Assembly: GCA_021030915.1 (NCBI GenBank)
Contig: JAGEMR010000009.1
Span: forward strand, 372,001-436,000
Origin: Astrothelium macrocarpum
Taxonomy: Eukaryota > Ascomycota > Dothideomycetes > Trypetheliales > Trypetheliaceae
Reading direction: 5' to 3'
DNA: 64,000 nucleotides
The position numbers were made by a program, and so were the translations under genes. Each line of letters opens with the position of its first letter. Position 1 is the first letter of the stretch. Below, one piece after another: positions 33,920 through 46,497 of this stretch. The notes under the pieces were generated by a model, which had not been told where the DNA came from, did no database searches, and was given only the letters and a program-made list of their open reading frames with translations.

Positions 33920-34906
33920 TTGGCAGGAAGATATACTAATTGTATTGGTATGACCAATGTAGTGCTTTGCCACAACGCCCTGGCCATACTTCGCACTTGT
34001 CATGAGATCAGTGAAGAAGCTAGACATCTCTGTATTGGTAAAGTCCTGTCTACCTTTGAAAATCCTACGGATTTACTTGACAAGCTCTCACCTTTGCCTC
34101 CACTTACGCTTTCGAAAATTCGTCATGTCCGTATCTCTGGTAGCACTCTGGTAATCTATCCAATTAACAGCAGTGATTTTATCGTCTTATGTGTTGTTTG
34201 GTTTTTGAAGCTTCTTCTGTTCTTATGCCTTGACAGGCTTACTGTCTTTACCTCACTGGATGAGAATATCGCGTACAGCACCCTCGATGGGTTGATCGAG
34301 CATGGCAACGGATAGAAAGAGCTACAGCTCATTACCCTCAACTATTTGATACTCAGGATGTTTATGGGGGGTTCAAATCGGCGTCCCTCCCGACCAGACG
34401 CTTGGAACGAGATTTCCCAACGACCTGACGGCTCTAAATTTCGTGCCAGCATCATCATCTACCAATCTGTCCAACTGGATTCCCCTGGCCCAGTCATAAA
34501 TCCGCTTACATGCCAGACCTTCAAGCAAAGTTCAAAAGACTCGGAGACTTTTGGTCTTATAGTGAATCAGATACTAATGTCAAACGGACGAAAACCAGAA
34601 AGAGCCGCCTATCATTGCTAGCTATGGCGGCGAATCAGATGTTTCAAGGCGTGATGGGCCTTCACATCATGCTTCGAATATCTGCGGCTGGCCATAAAGA
34701 AGCACTTGGACAGAGCTAAGAAGCAGATGCATCGAAATTATGGGTAACTGGAAGAAAGAGGATGAATTCTCATTCGTGGACAAAGATGTTGTGAATGAAA
34801 ACCATAACAGCATTGATGAATTCGTATGGCCCTGGGTCAATGAGGGTAACACGTCGCTTGAGAATGACGAAAATACAGGGTTCTCAAGGATGTATTACAT
34901 AGCATT
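33920..34906 (+). pseudogene. Decayed member of a lineage-expanded fungal family
   Basis: The frame from 33920 reads RTCHEISEEARHLCIGKVL, LLDKLSPLPPLTLSKIRHVR, LDRLTVFTSLDENIAY and LDGLIEHGNG, then hits TAG at 34313 where related proteins have Trp. It continues in the same frame (KELQLIT, RMFMGGSNRRPSRPDAWNEI, SIIIYQSVQLDS, KQSSKDSETFGL). A frameshift near 34590 moves the homologous reading (IIASYGGESDVSRRDGPSHHA) to another frame. A second stop and shift follow before MHRNYGNWKKEDEF, DKDVVNENHNSIDEFVWP. I recognise the segment style from 2EXR/F-box-like hypothetical proteins common in Leotiomycetes, from memory only. The Trp to stop change is a G-to-A transition, compatible with repeat-induced mutation. 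Confidence 0.65.
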
Positions 34907-36636
34907 TTGAATAATTTGAATAACGCAAAGTTTAAATAATGCATGTGCAAAGGTCTTATCCAGAACACCTTATTCAAACTACGGTTTTTTCTTTTAAACC
35001 TCCGATCTCTGATTATCGGCATCCAATTTCCGATCTTAGATGCTACATAAGACATTTTGGGTTTGAACAATGCAAAGTCTGAATTATTCAATCAACTCAA
35101 ATTATGCAGTATACTGCCTTATGGTCAAGAATCTTCATTTGTGGTAGCAAGATGTGATACCGTAGCCGTAAGAAGACTTATATCCACATCGCCAACAAGC
35201 GTGACACACTGTATCTCTGCTGTTTATTTGCTTCCCAAAGCTACATCATCTGGTTCTAAGATATCTCTGTTAAGGACTGTCAGTGCAGTACTCGAATTGA
35301 AATTGAGTTTAGCATTGGCGCCAGAATCAGGTGTACCAAAGGACCTCAGCCTAGAGACATCATCTGTTGAAACTAGACTCTGAAGCTTAACTATATTTTC
35401 TCTTGTCATTAGAGCCTGAGAGATTAATAGCACATGTCCTGTGAGCAAGGTAGTCCTGATCAATGGTAACATGATACATGCTGCTGGATCATCCATTGAA
35501 GATTCCTCCATACCTACTCATGATAGCCGCCAGTTTTGCTGCTTATGCTACGTAGTCCAATTTCGTTTCCATCAGTCTATAATAGCTAAGAAGCGTTCTC
35601 ATAGGCTTGCGGGACGTCGATGAATGATACGAGTTGAGAATGCCGCCAGCTGTCTATTGTATTCAATATTGAAACAGGAGCTGCTTGATTACTGAACGGA
35701 CGACTCCTGCCCATTTGAATGAGCTGTTAGGAGTCTATTTTAGGGACTGGAATTGTTTTTGGAAAGGGATGATCAAATGTCGACAATGTGGGGCTTGCAG
35801 ATGCATTCATGAGATGGAGAGCATACAGAGTATCGTGTGCTCCTCCTCTCATATCTAATGAGCATGTTGACCTTGCAGAGCCTAAAGTTTGCGGAAATGT
35901 AGAGGTGATAAACGTTGTCAGAATATTAGCCGAATATATATTGAAAATAAAACGCGCAAGCAGAAAAACATACAAATTGGGATAAACAGGCTTGTACTTG
36001 GATATGCCCACTGAACCCGAGCTATAATGCCAGTGTAGTTGTCGCTGAGACGAGAGATGTAACTCAGAAATTAAAGCTGGAGGCGCTATATGCTCTGTCA
36101 GACTGGTCTATTGAGATCCGTATAGCTGCGTGAGATCGCAAAGTTCTCATTTCCAAATTAGCCAAGAGCCTCAAAGCATTCCAAGTTCAATTGTTCGCAA
36201 ACTCGACAGTGTTTTGTGTGAGTTTTTGTCTGTTGTGCGTAAAGAAATCATGTATGCCGTTTCGTTCTGATGCTATGCTGCAAAAGACAAGTAGAATCGT
36301 GGAATTGGTGTGCACTTTGCGGTTAGGTAATAAGAAACAATAGAGTTCTAAGTTTGCACGAAGCTATTGCTATTACACGCAAATGAGCTTCAGATGTCTT
36401 TTGACGATGCAAATGAAATTAAACATTGTCTTATAGATATTTCCTATGCAATCCAAGCTTCCATTCTTCTTCTACCAGTTACTCCTCATCAAATCGTGCT
36501 CCTTCATTAAGCGTTGTCCTTTCCATTTCCTTTTCCTCTTCATCGGATTAGTCATTGCCACAGTCCAATGCATTAGAGGCGTGAAGGCGAAGACTCACAA
36601 CCTTGGAAGAGATTGTCCAACTAATCAGGAATGATC
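34907..36636. other. Gene desert, middle part
   Basis: 1.7 kb with weak minus-strand frames 35224-35511 (95 codons) and 35727-36011 (94 codons) of unknown nature; they may be remnants of another decayed gene. It also contains a short imperfect direct repeat (34916-34943 and 35063-35090). Confidence 0.4.
34916..35090. repeat. Imperfect 28-bp direct repeat pair
   Basis: Copies at 34916-34943 and 35063-35090 share the core GCAAAGT and 22 of 28 positions by hand alignment; four of six differences are transitions. They flank about 120 bp. This may be the debris of a small mobile element, but no terminal inverted repeat or target duplication was established. Confidence 0.35.
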
Positions 36637-37062
36637 CTAGACAGAGATTGGAGTATTCTCTTCAGCCCACCGCTGTAATCTTGCCCGGTCATCAGTCGTT
36701 GGAGGGATTATTCCGTTGATCCTCCAATTTGCTTGGGAAGGCAACAATACGTTGTATTCCCAAATCAGCCCTTTTGGTTCGAGGAGTGGCCGGAGAACGG
36801 CGTCGACCTTTTCATGGAAACTCAAACTCTCTCTTTCAGAAGCGAAGTGCTTAGCGACATGAGAGATAGTAAGAAGAACTGTCTTTGTAGGAGTCTCAGC
36901 TCCATTATAGTAGCCACCGCTCGGATACTCGTCAAAATAGATGTGCACATAAAATGCAGGCAACCCAGGGTCAGTGTATATCTTGGTAATCTTGGATACA
37001 ACTGCGTCTTTTTCTTCCCTGGATAGCACACCAGCCGATAGAACAAAATTCCAAGTAGGCAT
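36637..37062 (-). CDS. cis-CaaD-like tautomerase-superfamily protein
   Basis: Single exon, 141 aa, complete. It starts MPTWNFVLSAG; the Pro after the initiator Met is the catalytic N-terminal proline of the tautomerase superfamily. The two-domain-length layout includes REEKDAVVSKITKIYTD, AFYVHIYFDEYPSGGYYNG, HVAKHFASERES and the C-terminal RINGIIPPTTDDRARLQRWAEEN. This matches fungal tautomerase_3 (cis-3-chloroacrylic acid dehalogenase-like) proteins, whose natural substrates are unknown. It stands alone in the gene-poor stretch, with about 1.7 kb of non-coding or decayed DNA beyond its stop and 2.7 kb upstream. Confidence 0.85.
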   Translation of the reverse strand: MPTWNFVLSAGVLSREEKDAVVSKITKIYTDPGLPAFYVHIYFDEYPSGGYYNGAETPTKTVLLTISHVAKHFASERESLSFHEKVDAVLRPLLEPKGLIWEYNVLLPSQANWRINGIIPPTTDDRARLQRWAEENTPISV

Positions 37063-39799
37063 TTTGCATGAAATTGATCTTCTTTTCTTAAAGTATGAGA
37101 TGACTATGGGATGGAAATGATGAACTGAAGATGGAAGGATTTTATAAGTAGCTGAAACGCTGATTTGCTAATACAAATGGATATTCTGATTATCGTGTAT
37201 GATGCTAAATGCCGAGGTGATGGTTTGAAGCCTTGTATTCTTGATCAATTTTTGTGATTACTGATGTCGGCATTTTCTGTATTGTCGTCTCTAATTGTGT
37301 CAACACACTCTGTCTTGATTAGAAATCATTAAACTTGGTATTTCCGATGATAAAAAAGCCATCAAGGCACGATATTTAGGAAAACGTGCATAAGAAGTCT
37401 TTGTATTGCTATTTTGGTCCCAAAGATATAATTGTGGAAGTAACGAGAAGCTTCTTACACACTCTTGAGCTAAGTGGCAAATTCGAAATAAATTCCCAGG
37501 GATTTGTGTAGACTCACTTTACAGAGTCCGCCGGAAAGCAGGTCGAAAAAGCCTATTCCAAAAATCTAGACGAGTCTATTAGTCGGTCAAGATATTACGA
37601 TATGGTAGCGTGCAGTGAGCGTCGAGAAAGGGCTGGACAATAGCTTGAGCAGAGTAATTTCGATTCGTTTCGATCCAAATCGATTCTCCTCAGTTTTATA
37701 GGATATTATGTTAAGACGGACTTAATCATTGGTCGAGCACTCTAGACAATGGAGGAACTTTGTGACTTGAAAGATGCCGATCTTTCTAAGGATCGTTCTT
37801 CTTGGCGGCGATACCAGCTTGGAATTCCAGTGTGATGCGGTCATACACTCAACCTATTCAGTAGCCACATGCATCTCACTGCGGAGGGGCGTAATATGCC
37901 CAACCAAATGTTCAAGTAGCATGCTACTGCACTGTACTGATCCTGTTGTTTCCCGGTAAAATTATTGTACGGTATTTAACCGGCTGGCTCTCGTCTGTGG
38001 GCAGGAACTTTGATAGTGTTGCCACCTTTTGGCGGACGCTTTTGTAAAGTCATTATAGTCAGGCCTTTAATATGTTTCTGGACCGCTGAGGAAGTGATGA
38101 ACATACTGTTTATTAAAACTCGATCCTTTTTTCGGTTGCCTCTGTGCCTTGTTCTCTAATTTAAAAATTTATTGGCAAAACTTAATTCCAAGACTGCTTT
38201 CGCACTTTCATGACTTGATACCATTTAAAACAGTTGCCGACCACCAGCTTCATAAGTGCTATACATAGACATCGTCCTTGATGCTACTGCTCGTGATGAA
38301 CGACTGATTATAGCATTTCAAGTCTATTATGTTTGTGTTCGAACCGATTTAGACGTCGACGTTCGTGTCATATCATCTTGGTCAGTCCAATAGATTTATT
38401 CCTTGGTAAAGTCGTGAGAACATCGACGAGTGCATCGCTGACAATTGAATAAGAGCAATCATTGCTTGATCAGTCCAGGCCCTAAAGAACCTCAGAACGG
38501 ATGCTGCGACTTGCCTTTGGCTCTCAATGCTATTGATAGATCATCCTCACGTCACTCTATCTCATGCAAGACCTGCTATGGGCGAGTGCTATTTTTGTAA
38601 GAATGTTTGTCAGCTAGTCCATGCCTTTAGTACTTGTAGTTTTGACAAGTCGACTCAGGATGAAAGCCAAATCAAGTCCCGTAATAGATGGTTTTTGAAT
38701 GACTTCATAACAAGATTTGTATCACTTGAGTAGCTTCTGCAGGATTGAACGACATCATTCATGTCACTCATGTCATTTTTAAACATCGCCGTACTCTGAT
38801 CACAAGAAGCTTCGAGTAAAGAGTTCATTGCTTGTCAAAGGACCAAAACGAGTCATAAGTGATCTTGACGCATAAGACGGACTCGAATGGACGAGACGAG
38901 GGTCGAGAAAATAATTTCTAGGATGGAAAATTGGGAGTGTTTTCGGATGTGTGAGGAGATTTCCAGTGCTTAATAAGCGAAAATTTTTAGATCACATTAA
39001 CTGCCCAATGAACAACCATCATTTTTCACGGTCTCTCCTAATCATCCGCAGCGGTCCAATAAGCCTCAAATGAGGTCAACAACTTTTGGAACGTCTAAGG
39101 GATGGGGTTTCACTTGTAGCAAAGTCGATGATTGGCAAGAACCGAGACTTTTGGGACGCCGACCCTCCCATGTCGTCGTCCTGTTCGCAAAGCTGGCTGG
39201 ATGCTCCACATTTCTATTCAGGTTCGTCAAGGGTGCTATCAACGCTAGCAATGCAATTGTCCAGCTCTTATCAGCCACATCGGATTCCAGATGGTTGGAG
39301 AGACCAATCAACACCATATCACTAGGATGAACAAAGATGCTCTCAGAATTCTGCAGACCTTCCAAACTCCTGGGTTAACCCCGCAATCAGGTCGCCCAAG
39401 CATCAGATTAATTTTGTCGGACACCTGCTCCTTCAGGTCAGGAAACCAAATGACGCGAGCCGTGGAACAGATCACAGAATGGTCTGGCTGGATGGCGCGA
39501 TCAACGGGGCCAGTTACGCAAAAGCTTTCCCAAAGAACTTTTATCCCTGCATTCCCGCGTCTGAACATGGTACAGATAGAAGCTTGATAGCCTATCTTCC
39601 TGACAGTCGATCGTGGTTCCCACTCTGTCCTTCTAACTCGCGTCGCGGTCCATTTCGGTGGGGATTGCATTGCAAAGTGGTCTCCTAAACGACAAAACGG
39701 TTACTAAAAGACTTTAGTGCGCATCCGATACTATTTGAGACCCGTCGTCCGCCAGCATCAAGCCTTTATACGGCTCCGAGGAGACTGTCCAAGTTCGAA
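37063..39799. other. Gene desert, right part
   Basis: 2.7 kb without a supportable gene. Overlapping frames at 39066-39670 on both strands (99-120 codons) show no recognised domain. Composition is ordinary to slightly AT-rich, unlike the block at the window start. Confidence 0.45.
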
Positions 39800-41730
39800 A
39801 TGGTATCGTGGCGCGGCACCAAGGGAAAGCCTGAAGTGGAGACGTACACCTCAGGGTACGATTCACAACCTGATACTGTCTCGGAAGGAAGTTTGAAATT
39901 CACAATTGAGCATGGTGGCAACAATTCTGATCCCTCGTATCAAGAGGCGACAGGAGCTCCGGTCGAGAAAAGTTCTCCCTTGGGCTACTCTGTGGGACCG
40001 ATTGCCATCATTGCATTGAATGTCAGTCAGATGGTCGGCACAGGAATATACTCAACTCCATCCTCCGTCCTGACAGGGACTGGATCAGTTGGTCTCAGCT
40101 TGATCTTCTGGGCACTTGGGTACTTTATCTCGCTGGCTTCTTTGGCTGTGTACCTCGAATTCGCAGCCTATTTTCCCAACCGGTCTGGCGCCGAGGTGGT
40201 ATACCTGGAGCAGGCATTCCCGCGTCCAAAATATTTTTTCCCTACAACATTTGCGGTCCAGACGGTACTTTTATCCTTTAGCAGCAGCAATGCTATCGTT
40301 CTTGCAGAGTATCTCTTCAAAGTACATGGCAGTTCACCATCTCCATGGCAGCTCAAAGGAGTAGCAATTGCCGGGTATAGTGTGGCCTTTCTCCTAGTAC
40401 TCTTCCATACACGTTACTCGTACTGGCTCTCAAATAGTATTGCTATTGTCAAACTCCTCACTTTAATATTGGTTGCAATCACTGGTCTAGTCGTCCTAGG
40501 TGGCAATGTCAGCGCAATCCCCGATCCAACAGCAAATTTTAGAGACGCCTTTGCAGGCACGTCCAACTCAGGATATGGGCCGACCAACGCTCTGTACAAA
40601 ATTGTCTTTTCTTACAGCGGCTACCAGAATGCCTTCAATGTGGTAAATGAGGTGAAAAATCCAGTCAAGCAAATTCGGCAAAACGCTTCCATCGCGTTAT
40701 TAGCGGTCGGGATTCTTTACGTTCTTGCTAATATTGCCTATTTCGCAGCTGTGCCAAAAGAACAGCTCATGAAGTCTTCCCAAGTCGCAGCCGGTCTATT
40801 CTTCGAGAAGGTATTCGGATCGAGTGGGGCCACCAAGGGACTGAGCTTTTTAATTGCTCTGAGCGCTTTCGGCAATTTAATGGCCGTGCTAATTGGTCAG
40901 TCGAGAGTGATTAGAGAGTGTGGACGGTATGACTCTTTCTACATGTTAGAAGTCCGATATGAAAGCTGACGAGTACGAATAGGCAGGGAGTCCTCCCATT
41001 CACCAACTTCTGGGCGAATACCAAGCCGTTTGGCACACCAATTGGCCCGTATACTCTGAAATGGGCTTTGACTTTGCTGATGATCCTTGCACCACCAGCT
41101 GGTGATGCTTTCAACTTTGGTATGTCGATCCTAATGCAGTTCAACTCTTAATAAATCTTACTGACTGTGGACGCATAGTTGTCGATCTTTCCACTTATCC
41201 CGCTACAGCATTCTTATTTCTCATGGCTGTAGGGCTGTACTTTGTTCGATATCGCCGAAAGAAGCTCGGTATTCCTCGTGCCAGCTTCCGTGCGTGGGAT
41301 GTAGCTGTCATCTTCACTATTCTCGTGAATCTTTACCTACTGATCATGCCATGGTATCCTCCAACTACTGGTGCCGATGGGGGTGATGTTAGTTTCTGGT
41401 ATGCGACGTATGTCGTTACGGGCATTGGAATGTGAGTTGCTGTATCTTCGCGAAAGATTCGATTTCTACCAGCAGAGCTGACTTGATGGATCCAGTCTGG
41501 TGTTCTGTGGTGTTTACTATTGGGTCTGGATCTATATTCTACCCAGATTGGGAAAATATCAGATTCGACAGGAAACGCTGGTCCTTGGAGAAGGCGCGAC
41601 AACACATAGATTAGTGAAGGTTCCAAGTGATGAAGTAGCAGCCTGGGATGAGTCACACGACGCAACTGGCAGAGAACTTGGCTTTGCCGGAAGTGATGAC
41701 AAAATAGCAATGGAAGACCCAGAAAAATAG
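39800..41730 (+). CDS. High-affinity methionine permease-like transporter (LAT/APC family)
   Basis: Four exons, 39800-40926, 40983-41119, 41179-41431 and 41496-41730, 583 aa. A hydrophilic N-terminus is followed by about 12 membrane segments. Mup1-like sequences include GYSVGPIAIIALNVSQMVGTGIYSTP, YLEFAAYFPNRSGAEVVYLEQ, FPTTFAVQTVLLSFSSSNAI, then KIVFSYSGYQNAFNVVNEVKNP, SFLIALSAFGNLMAVLIGQSR and REC-GRQGVLPFTNFWA. Introns are 56, 59 and 64 nt with canonical ends; exon joins read CGR|QGVL, NF|VVDL and GI|LVFCG. In fungi such permeases take up methionine and are usually induced by sulphur limitation; no such regulatory site is evident. The C-terminal tail is acidic (EDPEK end). Confidence 0.88.
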
Positions 41731-42259
41731 ATTATTCCTTTAATAAAAAAAGTCGAGCCGGCGAAGCAATAGGCTTTTACAAGGCTCTTTTGCTGTAATT
41801 AAAAGCAAGGTCGTCCACCCGATTGCAGAGCTTGAGCGTAGCTTGGCTACTCATCTCTTCACCGAATACAGATCTCGGCCCGACTTCAGACTTTGTTCCC
41901 GAAGACATGTTTTCTTTAGTCAACAGTCCAGGGACCCCGCGTCTTAAAGCTTGCAGATAATTTTCCAGAGAACTTCGAAAGGCCCTGAAATCACATTCGC
42001 TGCTCCAGTAGGACTATGTTCCGACAACGATTGGGAGTGCACTTGCTTAACGATTGCCGCTAGTGCGGCTACGAAGTCCAGAACTCCCTAGGTAGGTCGT
42101 TCACAGGTCCATGCATAAAGAAAGCGGCAGACTTGGGTACTCTTTGATTCAATCATAACAAAAAGGCACCGTAAATACTTTCTTAGACTTTGTGCATTAT
42201 TGGATGATATGTTTCCTATTTCATCATTTCAACCGTTTCGTTCGGCTCTTTCTCGGCTG
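41731..42259. other. Convergent 3' region
   Basis: 529 bp between the stops of the permease and the first GNAT gene; nothing recognised. Confidence 0.4.
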
Positions 42260-43188
42260 CTACTCTGGCATTCTCACCATGGCCCACTGCTTTGCTATCC
42301 GTCTCCCCTCCTCTATCTCTTCCTCGCTAATTTCTGTCCCTAATTTGATCCCTCTTTTATCAGCATTCGTCTCAAGCATACACTCCCCGACAACCGTAAA
42401 TCCAATCTTCCCATACGCTCTAACGGCCTCATCAGTTGTTGTATCCAGCCAAAATGGCGTTGGCTCGTTACCCCTATTCCTCTCCCGCTCCCACCACCGT
42501 TGAATGGCCCAGTCCAATAGCCTCCTCGCCGGAGCTCTGCCTTCCCACTCTGGGTTCCGTACACATTCATGACAGAGTACCAGCCGCTCTTCTCTACCAT
42601 CTGCAACTCCCATCTCACGCAGCCCCGCGGTTACCATGCGCTTTACATTTCCCGGAAATACTACAGCCACACGCCATACGCCACGAAATCCATACCCCCA
42701 AAGGACCTGAGCAAGGCCGACGCGCCAGCCTAATAGCGGCTCTGTCCAAGACGGTCGTGCATGGGGCGGAAGAAGCACTACCACGGCGGCTATGGGAGAT
42801 GGAGAGCTAGTGAAGAGGCGCGGCGGTGAGGAGTCTGTGGATGGTGCGGGATGGGAGGCTGAGGGTGAGTAGGCAAGCGTCACATCACCATGGTGCGCTC
42901 GGGCAAGCGCGATTGACGAGCGGTACAAGGCGAGGCGCCGCGCCTGAAGTGCGGTCAGTTGAGCCGAGGTACTGTGGATTCGTGGCAGCGGTTCTGTCAG
43001 GCATTGAGTCCAGTTGTGGCTCCTGCGAAAGCCGTAAATTCAGCGTGAATTTTGGCGGGAGCTAGTATTAGCGCCAGGGGAATAGATGATATGACGAACC
43101 AAATTGGGAGAAAGGCATTGTAAATAATGCGCGCTAGCTCGTCATCTTCGGAAGGATCCGCGTCCCGAAAACACAGGTCTGTAGTCAT
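42260..43188 (-). CDS. GNAT-type acetyltransferase-like protein, copy A
   Basis: Two exons on the minus strand, 43188-43100 and 43022-42260, 283 aa. The 77-nt intron (GTTCGT...TCGCAG) splits a Trp codon: LPI|W|SHNWTQCL. The N-terminus FRDADPSEDDELARIIYNAF is typical of fungal GNAT proteins that bind acetyl-CoA. Later segments are VVVLLPPHARPSW, GFRGVWRVAVVFPGN, CHECVRNPEWEGRAPARRLLDWAIQRW and RAYGKIGFTVVGECM, the last being the conserved C-terminal strand-helix. Acceptor substrate is unknown. It is clearly paralogous to the gene at 48444-49321, with identical intron position and phase and an 89-nt first exon in both. Confidence 0.82.
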
Positions 43189-44326
43189 CGCATAAAGATA
43201 TGGTCTTTTTTGGTTGAAAAAGGTATTGCTGTGTTGGTACAGAAGCTCAAGGGCTGCGGACTCTTGCTTGGGAAAATTTCACAAATGAATAGAAATTTGG
43301 TAGTTTAAGATACTGTGCGGTAGTACCGGCAAGGCACTTGTATTCCAGCAACAGGATATTATAGCGTTAACACGACTTTTCCTGCAGTAAGGCCAGCTAT
43401 AGGGCCAGCAAAAGGGCCAGCAATCCGGACTGCGGCCCGAATTGTCGAAGATGGTGCTCGATGCGCTAATATGAACTCACTGGTGTGGTTTCTCGATCAG
43501 GCCATTGTATAAAAATTGCATCATTGTAATTCAGAAACGCGATTTTGCCATTCTCACAACACAAACTCGACCATTTGACTTGTTTTAACAGACACTGGGT
43601 CTAGTGTCGATATTGGGTTTTGAACAAGGATTAAGATCCATAGAGCCTGAATGTGACTCATTCACTCTCAACCAACCACGTAGCGGGCTGGGAAACATAC
43701 TACAGCTCAATTCGTATTCAAGCTAGACCACGAAAGAACAAGCTGAACAACTTCCGTGACAGATGGCGTTAGAAAGAACTGACCCGGACTTAGCCGCGTC
43801 ATACAGTTAATAACAGTTGCAGGATACCCAAGCTTCAGCTTTCTGAAGACTAAGTTCTTCACTTCAAAGTACACCCAGCGTCTGAGACTATTTGTTGCCT
43901 CGTAGCTCATGCGCAGTGTATGTTATGGAAATATAGTGTACAGAAATGCAATAAAGAGCATCGCCTTGGCTTAGGAAAAGCGGGTCAGGCCTTGCGGTTG
44001 AACTGCCGAGACATCCGGCTTCATGGCCGTGTGGCCCTGAGAAGACCCTTACTGTGTCCTGAACTCAACTCTACACATATCAGGAAACTTTTATTCCATC
44101 TTGGCCGTAGTCTCCTGTCCGGTTTTTGCGACTCTGAGGATTCGGGACTCGATGGAATGTTTTAGTTGAGCGATTATGGAAAGCATTGAGAGATGGGATA
44201 AAAGTCTACAGAAGACAACGAAACCCCTCATGGGGACTTGTGAGACGATTCGTACCTCCAAGCTGCTCATTAGAAAAAGGAAGAGGTTCGGGTGTTGGGC
44301 GTGTGAAATGCGTGTCATCAGGCCTT
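43189..44326. other. Intergenic
   Basis: 1.1 kb between two minus-strand genes, promoter of GNAT copy A and 3' end of the rhodopsin-domain gene. Short frames only. Confidence 0.4.
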
Positions 44327-45434
44327 TTACCTTTCTCTTGCTGTATAGCGTGAGTGGCTATCTTCAGTGAATTGCTGCGAGAGGAGTATAGCATCGCCAT
44401 CGCCTCTAGAACCAAGCTCTTCCATATCAGAGTCATGTCTTTCTCCCCTAGATGTGCCTCTGATCCAACTCCTGCTGGCGCTGTACCAGCTGTACAAATA
44501 CTTCTGACCAGGCACTCTCGTCACCTTTGCCAAGATAGAAACCAATGGCATTAGAATCGGCAAGCATGCACAAACTATTGCCAGGCTAGTATGAACCATA
44601 GTCCGGACTTCCACTCGTGAATATAATGGTTCTCGATGGTGGCCTGGATAATAGCCAAGAATTGTCCGAACGATGCCAGTTATGACGACACTGGATGATG
44701 CTGTCAGCGGGCTAGATCGTTCAACTTGTCTAAAATTAGAAGTTTGAGGGAGCAACTTACAATCCTCCAAGTAGGAATATTGCTGCTACGGTTGCTTTCT
44801 TCCTCCATGAAAGCTGTAAGCCGAGTACCACACGCACGGGCAGCGAGAGAACCACAATGTCAATGACCACTTCAACCGCGCCTGCAGCCATCCAGAATAT
44901 ATTAAAATTAAAGCAGTACCGTGGATCGGCTAGAGCATTGATCCAAGTATATTTCAACGGAATACAATTCAGCAGTGTGGCTATCGTGCATCCGATCCAC
45001 CATCCTAAGACCATAAAGCCTGCTATGTAAAGCTGATTCTTGAACGACCTGCTCACTGAAAACATCCGGTTGTACATGAATAGAATGGAGAGTTTTGTTG
45101 AGCCAGCAATCGTAAAGTACAGAACTGAAGCAGCGAACGTAAGCTTCACATAGAAAATGTCCATGGGGACAAATTGATAGGACGGATCAACAGCTTCCGA
45201 GGCCCAAACACCATGGGGATCGATTGCAGTGGCCCAAAGCACGAGGACCGCTGTCAATATGGTGGAGATGACAGCAGCAAGGAGGAGTATTTCATCCCAT
45301 CCGATGCCAGTCTTGGTCGAGATGCGAATATAGAAGCGCAGAGCTACGAAAATAATCGCGAGAGCTATGACCAAAGCGCTGATGGCTATTGTGCTCGTCG
45401 GAGTCTCATCTTGAGGTGGCGCCGATGTGCTCAT
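44327..45434 (-). CDS. PTH11-like integral membrane protein, rhodopsin domain
   Basis: Two exons on the minus strand, 45434-44761 and 44690-44327, 345 aa. Seven hydrophobic segments, from ISALVIALAIIFVALRFYIR onward. Motifs of the fungal rhodopsin-domain (DUF3128-like) family are FYIRISTKTGIGWDE, STKLSILFMYNRMFS, WWIGCTIATLLNCIPL, ALADPRYCFN and VVIDIVVLSLPVRVVLGLQ. The 70-nt intron uses the acceptor CATCATCCAG, giving LLGG|F|VVITGIVRTI. These plasma-membrane proteins are related to Pth11 but only some bind G proteins. This one lacks the N-terminal Cys-rich CFEM domain of true PTH11 sensors. The tail is hydrophilic with Ser/Arg. Confidence 0.84.
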
Positions 45435-46497
45435 GATCGGCTATGGTACAACAGAAGAGGTGCCGTCATTTGTAGGTATTAGTGATAAACGATCAGTAGA
45501 AGAAAATATGTAGATTGGCAGAGCAACTCAGGCGTTTAGGAAAAACATACGGAATTCCTGAGTCTAATACTATTCTCTAAAGGTAGACAGTAAGGCTGCC
45601 AACATACTATCCCCTTTGAGCCAGCATGTTCAATTGTGTAACAGTAACGAGTTAGTGCCAGAATCAAAATGCAACAATAAACGAAGATCGAGAGATGTTT
45701 CTAGATGGCTACTGAGATATAGACCGGCGCGCATGGAGAGCAAGATAGACTTTAACTCAGCGATCGTCGACCTCCTGTTCCAGATCGGGATGCATCGTTC
45801 TAAGAGCGGCATAGTACGCAATGAGTTTGTCAAGAACTGAAGCTGAACTTGCCCCAAAGCCCTACCCAGGTGCATGAGGAAGGTTGAGGACGAAGAAAGT
45901 TCGTAGCGAGGGAGATAAGCGATCCTTTAACAACGCTACTATTGGTGTTCAAGTGCATTGGGCTCGGACTCTTTTGACTAATGGTTTGCTCGGCGGTCGT
46001 ACCGAGTGGATGGCAGCAGTATGACCTGCAAGCTAAGCGCTTCGAAAGAGGCGAACAATACTCTGTACGGTGGGATTGAGGTCGCTGCAATATTCTTGCA
46101 TTGAGCTGGGATCGCGTGGTTGGAGATAGAGACAGCTGATGGGCCAGTTAGCGAGCCGATTGGTTTCATCTCTGCATTGCCCCTCGCAAACACCGAGCAA
46201 ATTAGTCCGATCATGGTGGTGCAATTGCACCTCAAGTTCTCAAAAAGGACGCCTGCAGAGAAGCTAGGCAGCCAAGCGCTAGCATGTTAGCAACGGCAGT
46301 ATTAGGCTGCATCGGGGCATTATCAACTAAGCCTCGTTGGCATGGGAATTAAAAGAAAGCCAGAAACAAATAATTTGGAAACGAAGAGCGCTTCCATGCA
46401 TAATTGATGCCGTCTTTCTTTTTTTCATTTGCGTCGAGCTTTTGTATTACCGTGAGTGCTTTCTCTCTCGAAGCCTGATAAGCGATTCGAAACAAAA
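45435..46497. other. Divergent intergenic region
   Basis: 1.06 kb between the minus-strand rhodopsin gene and the plus-strand reductase, presumably both promoters. Short overlapping frames near 45978-46235 have no similarity. Confidence 0.4.

Noticed and set aside
39066..39670. Overlapping frames on both strands as a possible decayed gene
   Set aside because: No family resemblance in any frame; could be decayed coding DNA but cannot be supported.
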